Source: Streptomyces sp. NBC_00154
GTDB taxonomy: Bacteria > Actinomycetota > Actinomycetes > Streptomycetales > Streptomycetaceae
Reading direction: 5' to 3'
Assembly: GCF_026342835.1 (NCBI RefSeq)
Contig: NZ_JAPEMI010000002.1
Location: 1,612,001-1,676,000, forward strand
Length of the DNA: 64,000 nt
The translations under genes were made by a program, and so were the position numbers. Below are positions 18,965 to 28,083 of the stretch, one piece after another; the stretch's first letter is position 1; every line of letters begins with the position of its first letter. Under the pieces are notes generated by a model. The model did not search any database, was not told the DNA's origin, and saw only the letters and a list, made by a program, of their open reading frames with translations.

Positions 18965-18994
18965 AACCGGGAATCAGGCCGGTGGATCCGGGTT
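18965..18994 (+). repeat. IS1380-like 30-bp end sequence, copy 2
   Basis: A near-palindromic 30-mer 121 bases after the truncated IS1380 transposase stop, taken as the right terminus of that element. It is 29/30 identical to 15964-15993. Confidence 0.7.
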
Positions 18995-19060
18995 GAGCGG
19001 AACCTCCCATGTGCGCTGCTCCTCTGCCTCCCACCCAGCCCAACGCGGATCCGGGACGAA

Positions 19061-19102
19061 GGGTTGTCCCGTGGCTCCTGACCAGAGGTTAGGGGACAAC
19101 CC
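19061..19102 (-). terminator. Candidate terminator of the PAP2 gene
   Basis: GGGTTGTCCC at 19061-19070 pairs perfectly with GGGACAACCC at 19093-19102 around a 22-base loop. It overlaps the stop of the minus-strand PAP2 gene. It has no T-run, which is usual for GC-rich actinomycetes. Confidence 0.4.
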
Positions 19103-20504
19103 CTAGTCCGGGTTGCGGTTCCGGTTGCCGCGCTGGTGCGGTCCTCGGTTTCGACAGTGCATTGGTCCTTACATAGCCGTAGACCACTGAGGCCGTCGCC
19201 AGCATGAGAATTGGTCCGTACACCCACGGATGCTTCGCCATCTCCAACGGTAGATAGCGATAAGACACCAACTGCGCAGCGAAGACGGTTGCGCCGGAAG
19301 CGACCAGCTGGATCCCTGATCGATCCCAGCCGCGGTCGAGCGTGCGCAGAGCTGCCTCGATCGTGAGCGTAAACACCACGCCGGCAATGAGATCCGCGCC
19401 GTAGTGGTAGCCAAATCCCAGTGTTGCGCAGAGCGTAGCTATCAGCCAGAACGTGCCTGCGAATCGCAGAAGCCGTGGGCCTGTCCGGGAATGAATGAAG
19501 ATCGCGGTAGCCCACGCTGTGTGCAGGCTGGGCATGCAGTTCCGTGGGGTGATCTCGTCGAATGGCATGTGGTGCGGGGTATTGATCGGCGGCGGCATTC
19601 CCGGCCACAGGTTGGCCACCGCCCATTGCTCGCTGGGCGGCGTATCCGACCACAGACTGACCGTCGCCCAGTGCCCGGCGCCGGTGCCGTAGGCGAAGAT
19701 CGGTCCGACCACGGGGAAGATCATGTAGATGATGGGCCCCAGGAGGCCGATCACCAGAAAGGTGCGCACCAGATGATGGCCCGGGAAGCGGCGCTCGACC
19801 GCCACGTTACGCAGTTGATACAGCGCGACGATGACCGCGGCCACCGCGAGCTGACCGTAGACGATGTCGAGAAAATTGAAGCCGATCCGGCCGGTGGCCG
19901 TGACGATCCGGCCCACCAGCCACGACGGGTTGCCCAGCGCGTGATCGGCGGTTGCCACGTACTGGTCGAGCACCACTGGGCGGGTCTTTGAGGTGATGAG
20001 TAGCCAGGTGTCGCCGGTCTTGCGGCCGGCCACCAGCAGCAGGCCCAGCCCGACGCCTTTCAGCAGCAGGACACGTTCCCGGCCGGTACGGCGAGTGACA
20101 GCGATGACCGCATGGCCCAGAAGCACCCACAACGCACCGTTGCCGAAGGGGTGGCCGCCGGTCATCTTGGCGTCGACCGCCCACCGGACCACCAAGAAGG
20201 CGACATCGATACCGATCGCGGCAGCAACCGCGATGAACCGTTGCCGCCAGGTGAGCACCACCATCATCAACGCCATACCGGCGTACAACAGGAAGCCTGA
20301 TTTGGGGGCGTATATCACCTCTCGCACCTGGTTGGTGATCGGCCCCGGCAGGCCGTAGCGACGTGCGGCGATCTCCAGCGCGATGAGGAATCCGAGGGCC
20401 GCGACACCCACCACGACCCAGAGTCTCGCCCGTGGTTGACGCCAGACGGAGAACACGGTTCTGCTGTTTATTCGCGAAAAAGCCTGCGATGGTATATATC
20501 TCAA
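19089..20504 (-). CDS. PAP2-superfamily integral membrane phosphatase
   Basis: A 471-residue protein with many hydrophobic helices. Its C-terminal half has PAP2/inositolphosphotransferase motifs: NCMPSLHTAWA (the PSLHT catalytic His) and GFGYHYGADLIAGV (H-Y-x2-D with the nucleophilic His). Such enzymes hydrolyse or transfer phosphate on lipid-linked substrates at the membrane. The start is uncertain: TTG at 20504 lies in an unusually AT-rich stretch (20465-20545) that looks like a promoter, and a GTG at 20456 is the alternative; neither has a good ribosome site. Confidence 0.85.
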   Translation of the reverse strand: MRYIPSQAFSRINSRTVFSVWRQPRARLWVVVGVAALGFLIALEIAARRYGLPGPITNQVREVIYAPKSGFLLYAGMALMMVVLTWRQRFIAVAAAIGIDVAFLVVRWAVDAKMTGGHPFGNGALWVLLGHAVIAVTRRTGRERVLLLKGVGLGLLLVAGRKTGDTWLLITSKTRPVVLDQYVATADHALGNPSWLVGRIVTATGRIGFNFLDIVYGQLAVAAVIVALYQLRNVAVERRFPGHHLVRTFLVIGLLGPIIYMIFPVVGPIFAYGTGAGHWATVSLWSDTPPSEQWAVANLWPGMPPPINTPHHMPFDEITPRNCMPSLHTAWATAIFIHSRTGPRLLRFAGTFWLIATLCATLGFGYHYGADLIAGVVFTLTIEAALRTLDRGWDRSGIQLVASGATVFAAQLVSYRYLPLEMAKHPWVYGPILMLATASVVYGYVRTNALSKPRTAPARQPEPQPGLGVVP

Positions 20505-20647
20505 GTTTCGGCCGATTTTCTATATTTTGGTTAAAAGTCAGGGTGGGTTCGCTCGCCACCTTCTGGTCGGGACTGCTTTCTCCCTAACCAAAAGCAGCCC
20601 GCCCGACGGTGGAAGACGGAAAGATTACAGTCCGGGTTCCGCCTCGT

Positions 20648-21340
20648 TCACGGTGCGGCATGGGACGCGTCGCTCGATCGTTCGCTCCGGTTCGGCGAGG
20701 GGAACACGGATCCTGAGTTGTCTACGTCGACGTCCCGCCGCTCGAGGCCGGCGGCCCGGGCTTTCTGTTGCCAAGCTCGAAGGCGCTCACTGCCGCCATC
20801 AAGCCACCCCCAAGCTCCCTTCAGGCACTCGGACCGAGGAAGGACAGTGCGCCACTTGTCGAAAGGACGGTCGCCCAAGCCGATTCCAGTCCAGTAGATG
20901 CCGATAGACGCGCGGGGTATTCCCTTCGGAGTCGTAACGAAAAAGTGAGAGACGTATTGTTGCCCGCCATCAGTTTGGCCCTCCACAGCTAGGACCCATC
21001 CACCATCAATTCCTGGCTTCCTAGGTACTCGGGCAGAGTTCACTACCCTCGGCGCTGAGCCAGGGGAGAGGCATTGGGCCCGTGCCTCGTCCAGCGCATC
21101 CTCACAAGTTTCAACCTGAACAGTGGACTTCTCGCAAAAGTGCTCGGCGCTGTTTTCTGCAATGTCGGAAGTCACGTTCTTGAGGACTTCTCGCGCCTGA
21201 GCTTCCGTGACGCTCGACGGTCCGGGTCGGTCTTCGTTCGCACAGGCCGTCATGAAGGGCATGAGACAGACGCCCACGAGGGCGACGAGCCACCGCCGTC
21301 GGCGGCTCGCGCGGACGTCGAGTTCCCTCAACAGATGCAT
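20648..21340 (-). CDS. Putative lipoprotein of unknown function
   Basis: A 230-residue protein with a basic N-terminus (RASRRRR), a hydrophobic helix and a lipobox (CLMPFMTAC, Cys33), so it should be anchored outside the membrane. The mature part has four further cysteines, including AEHFCE and VETCEDAL, and a long middle domain ending GLERRDVDVDNSG. No family recognised. The ATG at 21340 is chosen because it places the lipobox normally; longer frames reaching 21880 are Arg-rich and unlikely. It is upstream of, and possibly co-oriented with, the PAP2 gene 143 bases away. Confidence 0.72.
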   Translation of the reverse strand: MHLLRELDVRASRRRRWLVALVGVCLMPFMTACANEDRPGPSSVTEAQAREVLKNVTSDIAENSAEHFCEKSTVQVETCEDALDEARAQCLSPGSAPRVVNSARVPRKPGIDGGWVLAVEGQTDGGQQYVSHFFVTTPKGIPRASIGIYWTGIGLGDRPFDKWRTVLPRSECLKGAWGWLDGGSERLRAWQQKARAAGLERRDVDVDNSGSVFPSPNRSERSSDASHAAP

Positions 21341-21916
21341 CGGTCTGTCCGCACCAGCCACAACAACCCCGCAGGTCAAGCCCCTGATCCCCGTGACCCG
21401 GCGGCCCGACGGATCTTGCACCACCAGACCGTCCCCAAGCAAGGAGTTCACAGGCTCACCCCCCGTCGCTTCACACAAGAAGATGACGTCCATGAACAGC
21501 ACGACTACGGGTGTCCCAGCTGTCCGACTGTCCGGATAGAGCTGTGACCAGCAAGACCGGGCCGGACGGTCCATACGGGCCCGCACCCCGCAGTAGAGGC
21601 GAAGAGGCGATCTGGCTCGGTGGAGCCAGAGACGTCCGCTTCTCGTCGCCCCAGTCCGCTCGGGCGCGAGCGTGTGCCGTCGTCGGCACCGCTCAGTGGC
21701 GGTGAGCTGATTGGAACGACGGCGTTGCCGCTTCACCGGCGACGGCGTCCACTGCACCGTCTCAGTACCGGGCGGGCGGCGCCCCTGCGCGTGCGGGCCC
21801 ATGGCAATCAGCCTCGCGCGTCTCGTGCGGAGCGCCGCCGCGGGGACCGCGCCTGGAGGCGCCCGGCCGCGGCGTGACATAGCGTTTGCCCTGACGGGCC
21901 GGAGCCGACAGCGGCA
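21341..21916. other. Intergenic region without recognisable gene
   Basis: About 575 bases between the divergent lipoprotein and GAF-phosphatase genes. Open frames exist on both strands but are compositionally poor. I see no RNA gene or clear operator. Confidence 0.5.
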
Positions 21917-23710
21917 ATGCGGAACGGCGGATCAGCGGTGGAGCAGCACGAGGGCAAAGCTTCCTGTCAGGCGGATGACGGATGGTGGTCCGGCCGTCTG
22001 CATGAGCTCTGGAGTCTCGCCGACAGGGCGCAGGACGTGACAGAGCTGGCCGATTCCCTCTACGACATGCTGCTCCGTATGCCCGGTGTGCTGGCCGTCG
22101 TGGGCACCCGCTGGAGCGGTGGGCAGCTGCACTATCTGCGCAGTGTCACCTTGACGGAGCCGACGCCATCGTTCGTGGAATTCGAACAGGATTTTGGCGA
22201 ATCTGCCGCCGCCGGGGCTCCGGGCGGCGATCCGACTGTCACGGTTCACGAGATGTCGGAGCTCGACGGCGCCATGCCGCATGTCCAGGTTCTGGCGACA
22301 GCGGGCGTGCGGAGCGTGGCATTGTGTGCTGTGCCGCTGGGGCAGGGCGGTTGGGCGTCGTTCATGGTCGGCACCGCAGACAGGGACGCCGTCGATGCGA
22401 CGCTACGGGCCCGGTTGAAGCAGGTGGCTGAGGTCACCATGGTCTCCAACAGGCGCATCGCGGCGCGGCGCGAGGACGAGCTGCGTCATGTGAGTGACGC
22501 CTTCCTGGCGGAGGCGTCGTTGCAGATGGGTTCGAGCCTTGATGTGGAGAGGACCGTGCGACGGGTGGCTCGAACGGCTGTTCCCGCTGTCGCCGAGGGG
22601 TGCGTCCTGCATCTCCGTCTTTCCGGCGGACTGACTCCCGTGGCCTTCTCACACATGGACGCGAGCGAGCAGCAGTGGCTCGGTGCGGTCGCGGCCGAGG
22701 ACCTCTGGCTCACGGATGTGTTGCAGCAGGTCGTCAACCGCGGGCAGGGGATGGTGTTGCAAGGTGACGATCTGGCAGGAGGTCCCTTCGGGACCACCTC
22801 GTCCGGGGCGGGGCATGCTGTCCGTGCGCTCAGTGTGAATCCGCTCAAAGCTCGGGGGCGGGCTCTGGGCACTCTGACGTTCCTCTACCACCGGGTGGAC
22901 CGCGCTGAGGTGGCCTCGCTGTTCCTTGCCGATCTTGCAGACCGGGCCGCGTTGGCCATCGATACCAGCACCCTCTACGAACAGCGGCGCCAGCACGTGG
23001 TCTCCCTCCAGCGACATCTGCTACCGAGAGAGCTACCGCAGATTTCGGGTCTCACTCTGAGTTCGGCATACGAAGTGGGCGATGAATCGCTCGATGTGGG
23101 CGGTGACTTCTATGACGCTGTCCCGGGGGCGCAGGGCGGTGTGACGCTCCTTATCGGTGACGTCTGCGGTCGCGGGGCGGAGGCTGCGGCACTCACTGGT
23201 CTGGCCCGCCATACCCTGCGTACCCTGCTCGAGAACGGCAGTACGCCCGAGCACGCGCTGGGACGGCTGAACCGGGCTCTGGTCAGGGAGGGCACGTCCC
23301 GCTTCGTGACAGCGCTCGTAGCGGTGCTGGTGTCGGACGGAAAGGGATTTCGCCTGCGTTATTGGAGCGCCGGGCATCCGGCGCCTCTGGTGCGGCGTGA
23401 GGATGGCGCCGTGGAAGAGCTCGCGGCCCACGGGGATCTGCTGGGTGTGCTGGAAGAACTCGAGTACGGATCCGGGTCGGCGCATGTGGCGCCGGGGGAC
23501 GCGCTGGTGCTGTTCACCGACGGGGTGACCGAGGCGAGAGCGGCTGACGGGACGTTCTTCGAATCCTGCCTGCAGGACGCGGTGGCGCAGCAGGGGGCCG
23601 GTGAGGCTCAAGGTTTCGCCGAACGGCTGGCAGCGGCCGTTGTGGAATTCCGGGCGGCGGGTGCGGACGACATCGCCGTGCTCGTCGCGCAGGCGGAGAT
23701 GGTCGCGTGA
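21917..23710 (+). CDS. GAF-domain SpoIIE-type serine phosphatase
   Basis: A 597-residue protein. After an N-terminal helix there is a first ligand-binding-like region (residues 20-170) and a GAF domain (about 190-355, ending FLADLADRAALAIDTSTLYEQ). A PP2C/SpoIIE domain follows with metal-site motifs VGGDFYDAVPG, LIGDVCGRGAEAAAL, LFTDGVTEARA and GADDIAVL. It would act on anti-sigma-factor antagonists. It overlaps the following response regulator by GTGA, so the two are translated together, and both meet the phytochrome kinase gene head-on. GGAG lies 13 bases before the ATG. Confidence 0.9.
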   Translation: MRNGGSAVEQHEGKASCQADDGWWSGRLHELWSLADRAQDVTELADSLYDMLLRMPGVLAVVGTRWSGGQLHYLRSVTLTEPTPSFVEFEQDFGESAAAGAPGGDPTVTVHEMSELDGAMPHVQVLATAGVRSVALCAVPLGQGGWASFMVGTADRDAVDATLRARLKQVAEVTMVSNRRIAARREDELRHVSDAFLAEASLQMGSSLDVERTVRRVARTAVPAVAEGCVLHLRLSGGLTPVAFSHMDASEQQWLGAVAAEDLWLTDVLQQVVNRGQGMVLQGDDLAGGPFGTTSSGAGHAVRALSVNPLKARGRALGTLTFLYHRVDRAEVASLFLADLADRAALAIDTSTLYEQRRQHVVSLQRHLLPRELPQISGLTLSSAYEVGDESLDVGGDFYDAVPGAQGGVTLLIGDVCGRGAEAAALTGLARHTLRTLLENGSTPEHALGRLNRALVREGTSRFVTALVAVLVSDGKGFRLRYWSAGHPAPLVRREDGAVEELAAHGDLLGVLEELEYGSGSAHVAPGDALVLFTDGVTEARAADGTFFESCLQDAVAQQGAGEAQGFAERLAAAVVEFRAAGADDIAVLVAQAEMVA

Positions 23711-24174
23711 GCGGGTCAGCCGAGGATCCGAGGATCGATCACGATTTCGTCTGGGTGGTCGAGGATTCGGCAGAGGACGCCGAGGCGATTCAGCGGGCGC
23801 TCGGGCGCACTCATCCGGGTCTGACGCTGGAATTCACCGACAGGGGGACGGGAGTCGCCGAGCGGTTGCTGGAAGCCACCCGACGACCGGGGCTCGTTCT
23901 CCTGGATCTGCACATGCCCGGTCTCAGTGGAGCCGCGGTGCTCCGATCGATCCGCTCCATGCCTGAACTGAACAACGTGACCGTGGTTGTCTTCACGGCG
24001 TACACCGCGCCGGAGGAGGTCGACGCAACCTACGCGGCAGGGGCTGACAGTTACATCTACAAGCCGGTCAACTTCGACCTCTTCCAAACCGTCCTGAAGG
24101 GGGCCGTGGACTACTGGCAGAGAAGAGCGAAGGGCGGGGACGAGGGCCCTGCCGCTCAGTCGCCGCCTTCGTGA
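23707..24174 (+). CDS. Single-domain response regulator (CheY-like)
   Basis: A 155-residue receiver domain without an output domain. The acidic pair (VVEDSAEDAEA), the phospho-accepting Asp in LVLLDLHMPG, the Thr in VVFTAYT and the Lys in IYKPVNF are all present. This type resembles the Rcp1-like regulators paired with bacteriophytochromes. It starts with a GTG overlapping the phosphatase stop and ends overlapping the 3' end of the phytochrome kinase gene by 19 bases on the opposite strand. Phosphotransfer from that kinase is inferred from position and type. Confidence 0.9.
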   Translation: MSGSAEDPRIDHDFVWVVEDSAEDAEAIQRALGRTHPGLTLEFTDRGTGVAERLLEATRRPGLVLLDLHMPGLSGAAVLRSIRSMPELNNVTVVVFTAYTAPEEVDATYAAGADSYIYKPVNFDLFQTVLKGAVDYWQRRAKGGDEGPAAQSPPS

Positions 24175-26444
24175 CCCAGAGTGAAGTAGAAGCTGGTCCC
24201 GCGGCCTGGTTCGCTCTCGAGCCACAGCTCACCGCCGTGCCGTTCGACGATCCGTTTGACGATCGCGAGACCCACACCGGTGCCTCCGCCGCGCTCGTCC
24301 TGCCCGTGCAGTCTGCGGAACAGTTCGAAAACCTCGCCCTGATGTTCGGCCGGGATGCCGATGCCATTGTCGCGGACCACGACGGTCTGCTGGGGGGTCC
24401 CGCCAGCCGGCGTGCGGAGGGTGTCGACCAGGACCTCGACCGTGCGGTCTCCTTGATCGGCGGCGTACTTGGCAGCGTTCACCAAGAGGTTGACCAGGAC
24501 CTCGTAGAGCCGGTGCTCATCGGCGTACACCTCGGGCAGATCCCTTCTGACGACCCGCACGTGGGCCTCGGCCAAACGTTCCCCGGCCACCTCAAGTGCG
24601 GAGTCCAGCACCCGGTCCAGTGGGACACGGATGCGGTGCAGCCCACCTCGGCCCAGCCGCGCGAAGTGCAGCAGCGAGTCGAGCAGGTCATCCATCCGGC
24701 CGGCCAGTCGCCGCATGGTGAGCATCCGTCGCACAGTCGTCGCGTCGAGGTCCGCTGCGGCATCCTCGATGACGAAGGTCGCGGCGTTGAAGATGCCGCG
24801 CAGTGGTTCCTTGAGGTCGTGGGCTGCCGCATGGGCGAACGAGTCGAGGTCGGAGTTGGTGACGCGTAGCTGTTCGGTAAGCGCTGTCAGTTCGGCCTCG
24901 TGCCGGAACACGAGACCGGTCAGCGTGCGCCACAGCTCCTGCGCGGTGGCGCGGTCGGTCGGCGTCCAGGGCAGGCTCCGTCCACGAACCACCGCGCGGA
25001 AGACGGCACCCGACCCGCGAGGAGTGAGCCGCTCGCCTCGCGGGCCGACCAGGACGGGCTTGGAAGGGTCGGTGGCCCATTGGCGGGCGCTGGGACGGTC
25101 CCTGCGGAACCAGGCGAGGAAGTCGCCCGAGCGGCTCAGCGTTACCATCAGGATCCCCGCCGGACCGCTTTCCGTCATGTCGCCGCCGGGTTGGTCCGGT
25201 TCCTCGGACAGGCGGTCCGTACTCCAGACCGTGCCTGGTGACAGCCCTACCGCGCGTGCCTGGAGGGTCTCCAGCAGAGCGGGTGCGACACGCATCCCGC
25301 TGGAGGTGCTGCGCCCGCCCCGGCAGAGCACCGCACCATCGGCGTCCAGCAGTGTTCTGAGGGCGTCGTCGCCCGCCAGAAGTGAGCCCTCCAGATCGGA
25401 CGTGACCCGGGAGATGATCTGATCAAGCCGCTCACGGGAGGCGGTGAGCGCCTCAGCCTGCTCTCGTTCTTCGATGACCGCGAGTTGCAGGGAGAAAGCG
25501 ACACCGAAGAACTCACATACCGCCCGCAGTTCCGGGGGAATGGTGGCGGGGGCGTCGCCGTGACAGGCGATCAGCCCCCACAGCTCGCCCTCCCGGAGGA
25601 CACTCACCGACATCGACGATTTCACACCGATGTTCCGCAGGTACTCCAGATGAAAGCCGGACACGGTGCGCAGTACGGAATTCGACAGGTCCAATGGCAG
25701 GCCTGAGCCTGCCCGTCGCGGGGGGTGCAAGCCCACACTGACGTCGTCCACGTCAGCGATCACCCGAATCCAGTTGTCGCGGTATAGCCGCCTCGCCTGG
25801 GGCGGGATGTCACTGGCGGGGAACCAGAGCCCCAGCCAGGGTTCGTGGCCGTCGGTGAGTTCCTCCGCGACCACCTCTCCTGGCCCGTCCTCGCCCTCGA
25901 AGCGGTAGGCGACCACACGGTCTAAGCCGGTCAGCGCCCGGATCTCATGGGTGGCCGCCTGGCAGCACTCGGCTGCCGTCGTCGCCGACCGAAGCCGTGT
26001 CAGGGCTCGCCGAACCCCCTGGTAGTAGCGCGAGAAATGCGGCAACGCGACGGCTCGCGGCTCGCACTCCAGGATCAGAAAGGGCCCCTGCCGGTGTGCG
26101 GTCACGTCGAACATCCGGGGCGCGCCTGCCACGTCGATGGAGACAGGGAGAACCAGGCTTGCCGCCTCGTGCTGAGCGCTGACCTCAAGAGCCTCGGCCC
26201 AGTCCTCGGGGGACAGCACCCGCGTGATGGGTCCCCCGACCAACTCCTGGGCCGCGATCCCCAGCAAGCAACCGGTGTTCAGAGCTGCGGTGTCCACGGT
26301 GCCGGTATCGGCCTCCACCGCGAGCAGGGTGCCGTGGGACTGGATCCTGCCCAGTAGATGAATGGGCTCCTCAACGCATTCGCTGAGGTCGAAGCCCAGG
26401 GCCGCCGCGGCCTCGGCCTCCCGCCCCGGGTCCGGAAGGGACAT
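24156..26444 (-). CDS. Bacteriophytochrome sensor histidine kinase
   Basis: A 762-residue protein with PAS-GAF-PHY-HisKA-HATPase order. The N-terminus has DLSECVEEPIHLLGRIQSHG; Cys23 aligns with the biliverdin-attaching Cys of bacterial phytochromes. The GAF domain holds PASDIPPQARRLY (209-221) with Asp212, and SGFHLEYLRNIGV with the conserved His265. A PHY domain follows, then HisKA with AAAHDLKEPLRG (phospho-His542) and an HATPase domain (NLLVNAAKYA, DNGIGIP, GTGVGLAIVKR). It should bind biliverdin and sense red/far-red light. No heme oxygenase gene is in the window. GAGGGAGAAG precedes the ATG at 26444. Its 3' end overlaps the convergent response regulator. Confidence 0.9.
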   Translation of the reverse strand: MSLPDPGREAEAAAALGFDLSECVEEPIHLLGRIQSHGTLLAVEADTGTVDTAALNTGCLLGIAAQELVGGPITRVLSPEDWAEALEVSAQHEAASLVLPVSIDVAGAPRMFDVTAHRQGPFLILECEPRAVALPHFSRYYQGVRRALTRLRSATTAAECCQAATHEIRALTGLDRVVAYRFEGEDGPGEVVAEELTDGHEPWLGLWFPASDIPPQARRLYRDNWIRVIADVDDVSVGLHPPRRAGSGLPLDLSNSVLRTVSGFHLEYLRNIGVKSSMSVSVLREGELWGLIACHGDAPATIPPELRAVCEFFGVAFSLQLAVIEEREQAEALTASRERLDQIISRVTSDLEGSLLAGDDALRTLLDADGAVLCRGGRSTSSGMRVAPALLETLQARAVGLSPGTVWSTDRLSEEPDQPGGDMTESGPAGILMVTLSRSGDFLAWFRRDRPSARQWATDPSKPVLVGPRGERLTPRGSGAVFRAVVRGRSLPWTPTDRATAQELWRTLTGLVFRHEAELTALTEQLRVTNSDLDSFAHAAAHDLKEPLRGIFNAATFVIEDAAADLDATTVRRMLTMRRLAGRMDDLLDSLLHFARLGRGGLHRIRVPLDRVLDSALEVAGERLAEAHVRVVRRDLPEVYADEHRLYEVLVNLLVNAAKYAADQGDRTVEVLVDTLRTPAGGTPQQTVVVRDNGIGIPAEHQGEVFELFRRLHGQDERGGGTGVGLAIVKRIVERHGGELWLESEPGRGTSFYFTLGHEGGD

Positions 26445-26590
26445 CTCTTCTCCCTCGTACCGTTTTCTCGATCCGGTCTGGTCGGCCGTCCGGCCCGCCG
26501 AGATCCTTCCACGACACCTTGGGGCCGAAAGGCTGCTGCGGGCGCGTGTCGTCGCTCCGGCGGCGGCCACCTGCCGGGCTGCCGGCGGGA

Positions 26591-26988
26591 TAGGTCGCTC
26601 GCCCTGTTCGGGCGGATCTCCACGAAGGTCTATGCCCAGGACCTGTTCGATGTCTGGGCTGTTCGTCGGGACGGACTCCTGGTCGGGCATGCCGAGATCA
26701 AGCCGACCGACGCTGCCGGAGGCCACGAGAATCTACGCTCCGGCTCCGGCGGCCTGGGGGTTTGGCCTGGAAACCGAGCTGGCGGAAGCGATCACCGCCT
26801 ATGGCTTCGGCGCCCTCGGACTGACCAGGGTTCACGCCACCGTAGCTGCATCGAACAAGGCCTCACCGACCCTGCTGGACAGAATCCGTTTCGAGCATGT
26901 CCGGGACGTCGAAGAGGACGACAGCAGCACCACCTGCGTGTTGGTCCGCTGTCTGAATGCGAGCGACAAGTCGCCCCTCGCACGATAG
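26591..26988 (+). pseudogene. GNAT acetyltransferase remnant, paralogue of the gene at 52213
   Basis: The fragment begins LALFGRISTKVYAQDLFDVW and AVRRDGLLVGHAEIKPTDAA, nearly the same as residues in the intact GNAT gene at 52213-52746 (ALFGRIFTKVYAQDLFDVW). At about 26730 the frame shifts, and the match continues as IYAPAPAAWGFGLETELAEA...EEDDSSTTCVLVRCL to a stop at 26988. The first third is missing. It is therefore a broken second copy of a gene family present elsewhere in this window. Confidence 0.85.
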
Positions 26989-27198
26989 GACGTGCCTGCG
27001 TTCGTCCCATGGGCGTCGAAGGCGTGACCGGGTCGCGGAACACGGCGGCGGTGGAGGACGTCGCGTACCTGTGGGTGCGTTGTCCCGGGCCGAGGGCGGG
27101 CAGCGTGTCTTCCCTGCGACGCACTCGGCCGCCTCTGCACCGCCGCCGGTACGGCCCGGTGGAGTCGGGGGCCGTACCGGTTCGGCTTCGGGATGGGC

Positions 27199-27650
27199 TC
27201 AGTTGGTGAAGGTGAAGTACTTCCAAGCACCGTGCGTTGTGGAGTTGACGGTGTCGCCGGAGGAGCTGTTGATGTATGACGAGCGCATTCGGGCGCGGAT
27301 ACCGGACTCGCCCGCTGCCTCCAGGCGCACGGCCGACTTGCCGTTCGTGGCCAGGGCAAAGTACTGGGAGCCCGAGTCGTACCAGGAGCCCTGGTAGTAC
27401 ACCTGGAGCTGGAAGCGCTGCTTGCGGCCGGCGTAGTAGTTCATCGTTGTGGTGAACACCGGGTCGGTGTTCTTGCGGAAGTAGTAGTAGGTCGTGGAGC
27501 CGATCTTGCCTGTCTTGTAGTGCTTGGAGACGGTGGTGGAGATCTTCGCGTGGGCGTACGCCGTTGACTTCACGGTTTTGGAGGCGGAGCGGGCGTCGCC
27601 GGCGAAGACCGCGGTGACGGTGGTGTCACGGGTCATGTCGACGATCGCCG
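27199..27650 (-). pseudogene. C-terminal fragment of a secreted Ig-like/beta-rich protein
   Basis: The frame reads DTTVTAVFAGDARSASKTVK, then a Tyr/Thr/Ser-rich beta domain (YYYFRKNTDPVFTTTMNYYA; LQVYYQGSWYDSGSQYF; GESGIRARMRSSYINSSSGD) ending WKYFTFTN. This resembles the end of large secreted streptomycete proteins with Ig-like modules. There is no signal peptide; the 5' side runs straight into the hemerythrin-like gene fragment at about 27645. It is a truncated leftover of a deletion or recombination. Confidence 0.6.
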
Positions 27651-27844
27651 ATCCAGTCGCCGCCCTCAACGTGCTTGCGCACCGCCGGGTACAGGTGCAT
27701 CTCCTTGGCGACGGAATGGCGTACCAGTTCAATGGTCAGGTCATCGGCCAGCTTCCTGCGCCGCTTGTCGCCGACCGGCTGCGCCTCGATCTTCTCGAAC
27801 AGTTCGTCGACCTCGCGGTGATCGGTGGTGAGTTCCGCGATCAC
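27640..27844 (-). pseudogene. Hemerythrin (HHE) domain protein, 3'-truncated
   Basis: Starts at GTG 27844 after a GGCGGAAAT sequence. It reads IAELTTDHREVDELFEKIEA then TIELVRHSVAKEMHLYPAVR, the first two helices of an HHE domain with iron-ligand His in TDHREV and LVRHSV...HLYP. After KHVEGGDW the sequence changes into the unrelated secreted-protein fragment and meets a stop at 27626. About 65 of the usual 150-190 residues remain, so the four-helix bundle cannot form. HHE proteins bind O2/NO through a diiron site. Confidence 0.75.
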
Positions 27845-28083
27845 ATTTCCGCCGTAAGGGGGAATCCCTCCGCTTGTGTGGCGTGAGCTGAAGACAGCTC
27901 ACCGTTCCACACGCGTACCCCCGGAGCTCCTCAACACGCACAGCAGCGCAGCACGCTGGGAGACTGACGTCCGGGCCGGGTCCGCGCGCAGGTGAGCTGC
28001 CGCACGCCTGGGCGCGCCCCCCGCGGCGCAACACCAGGGCCACCCCCTACCAACCTTCGCCGACGACGCTGCGGGCCCCCAAC

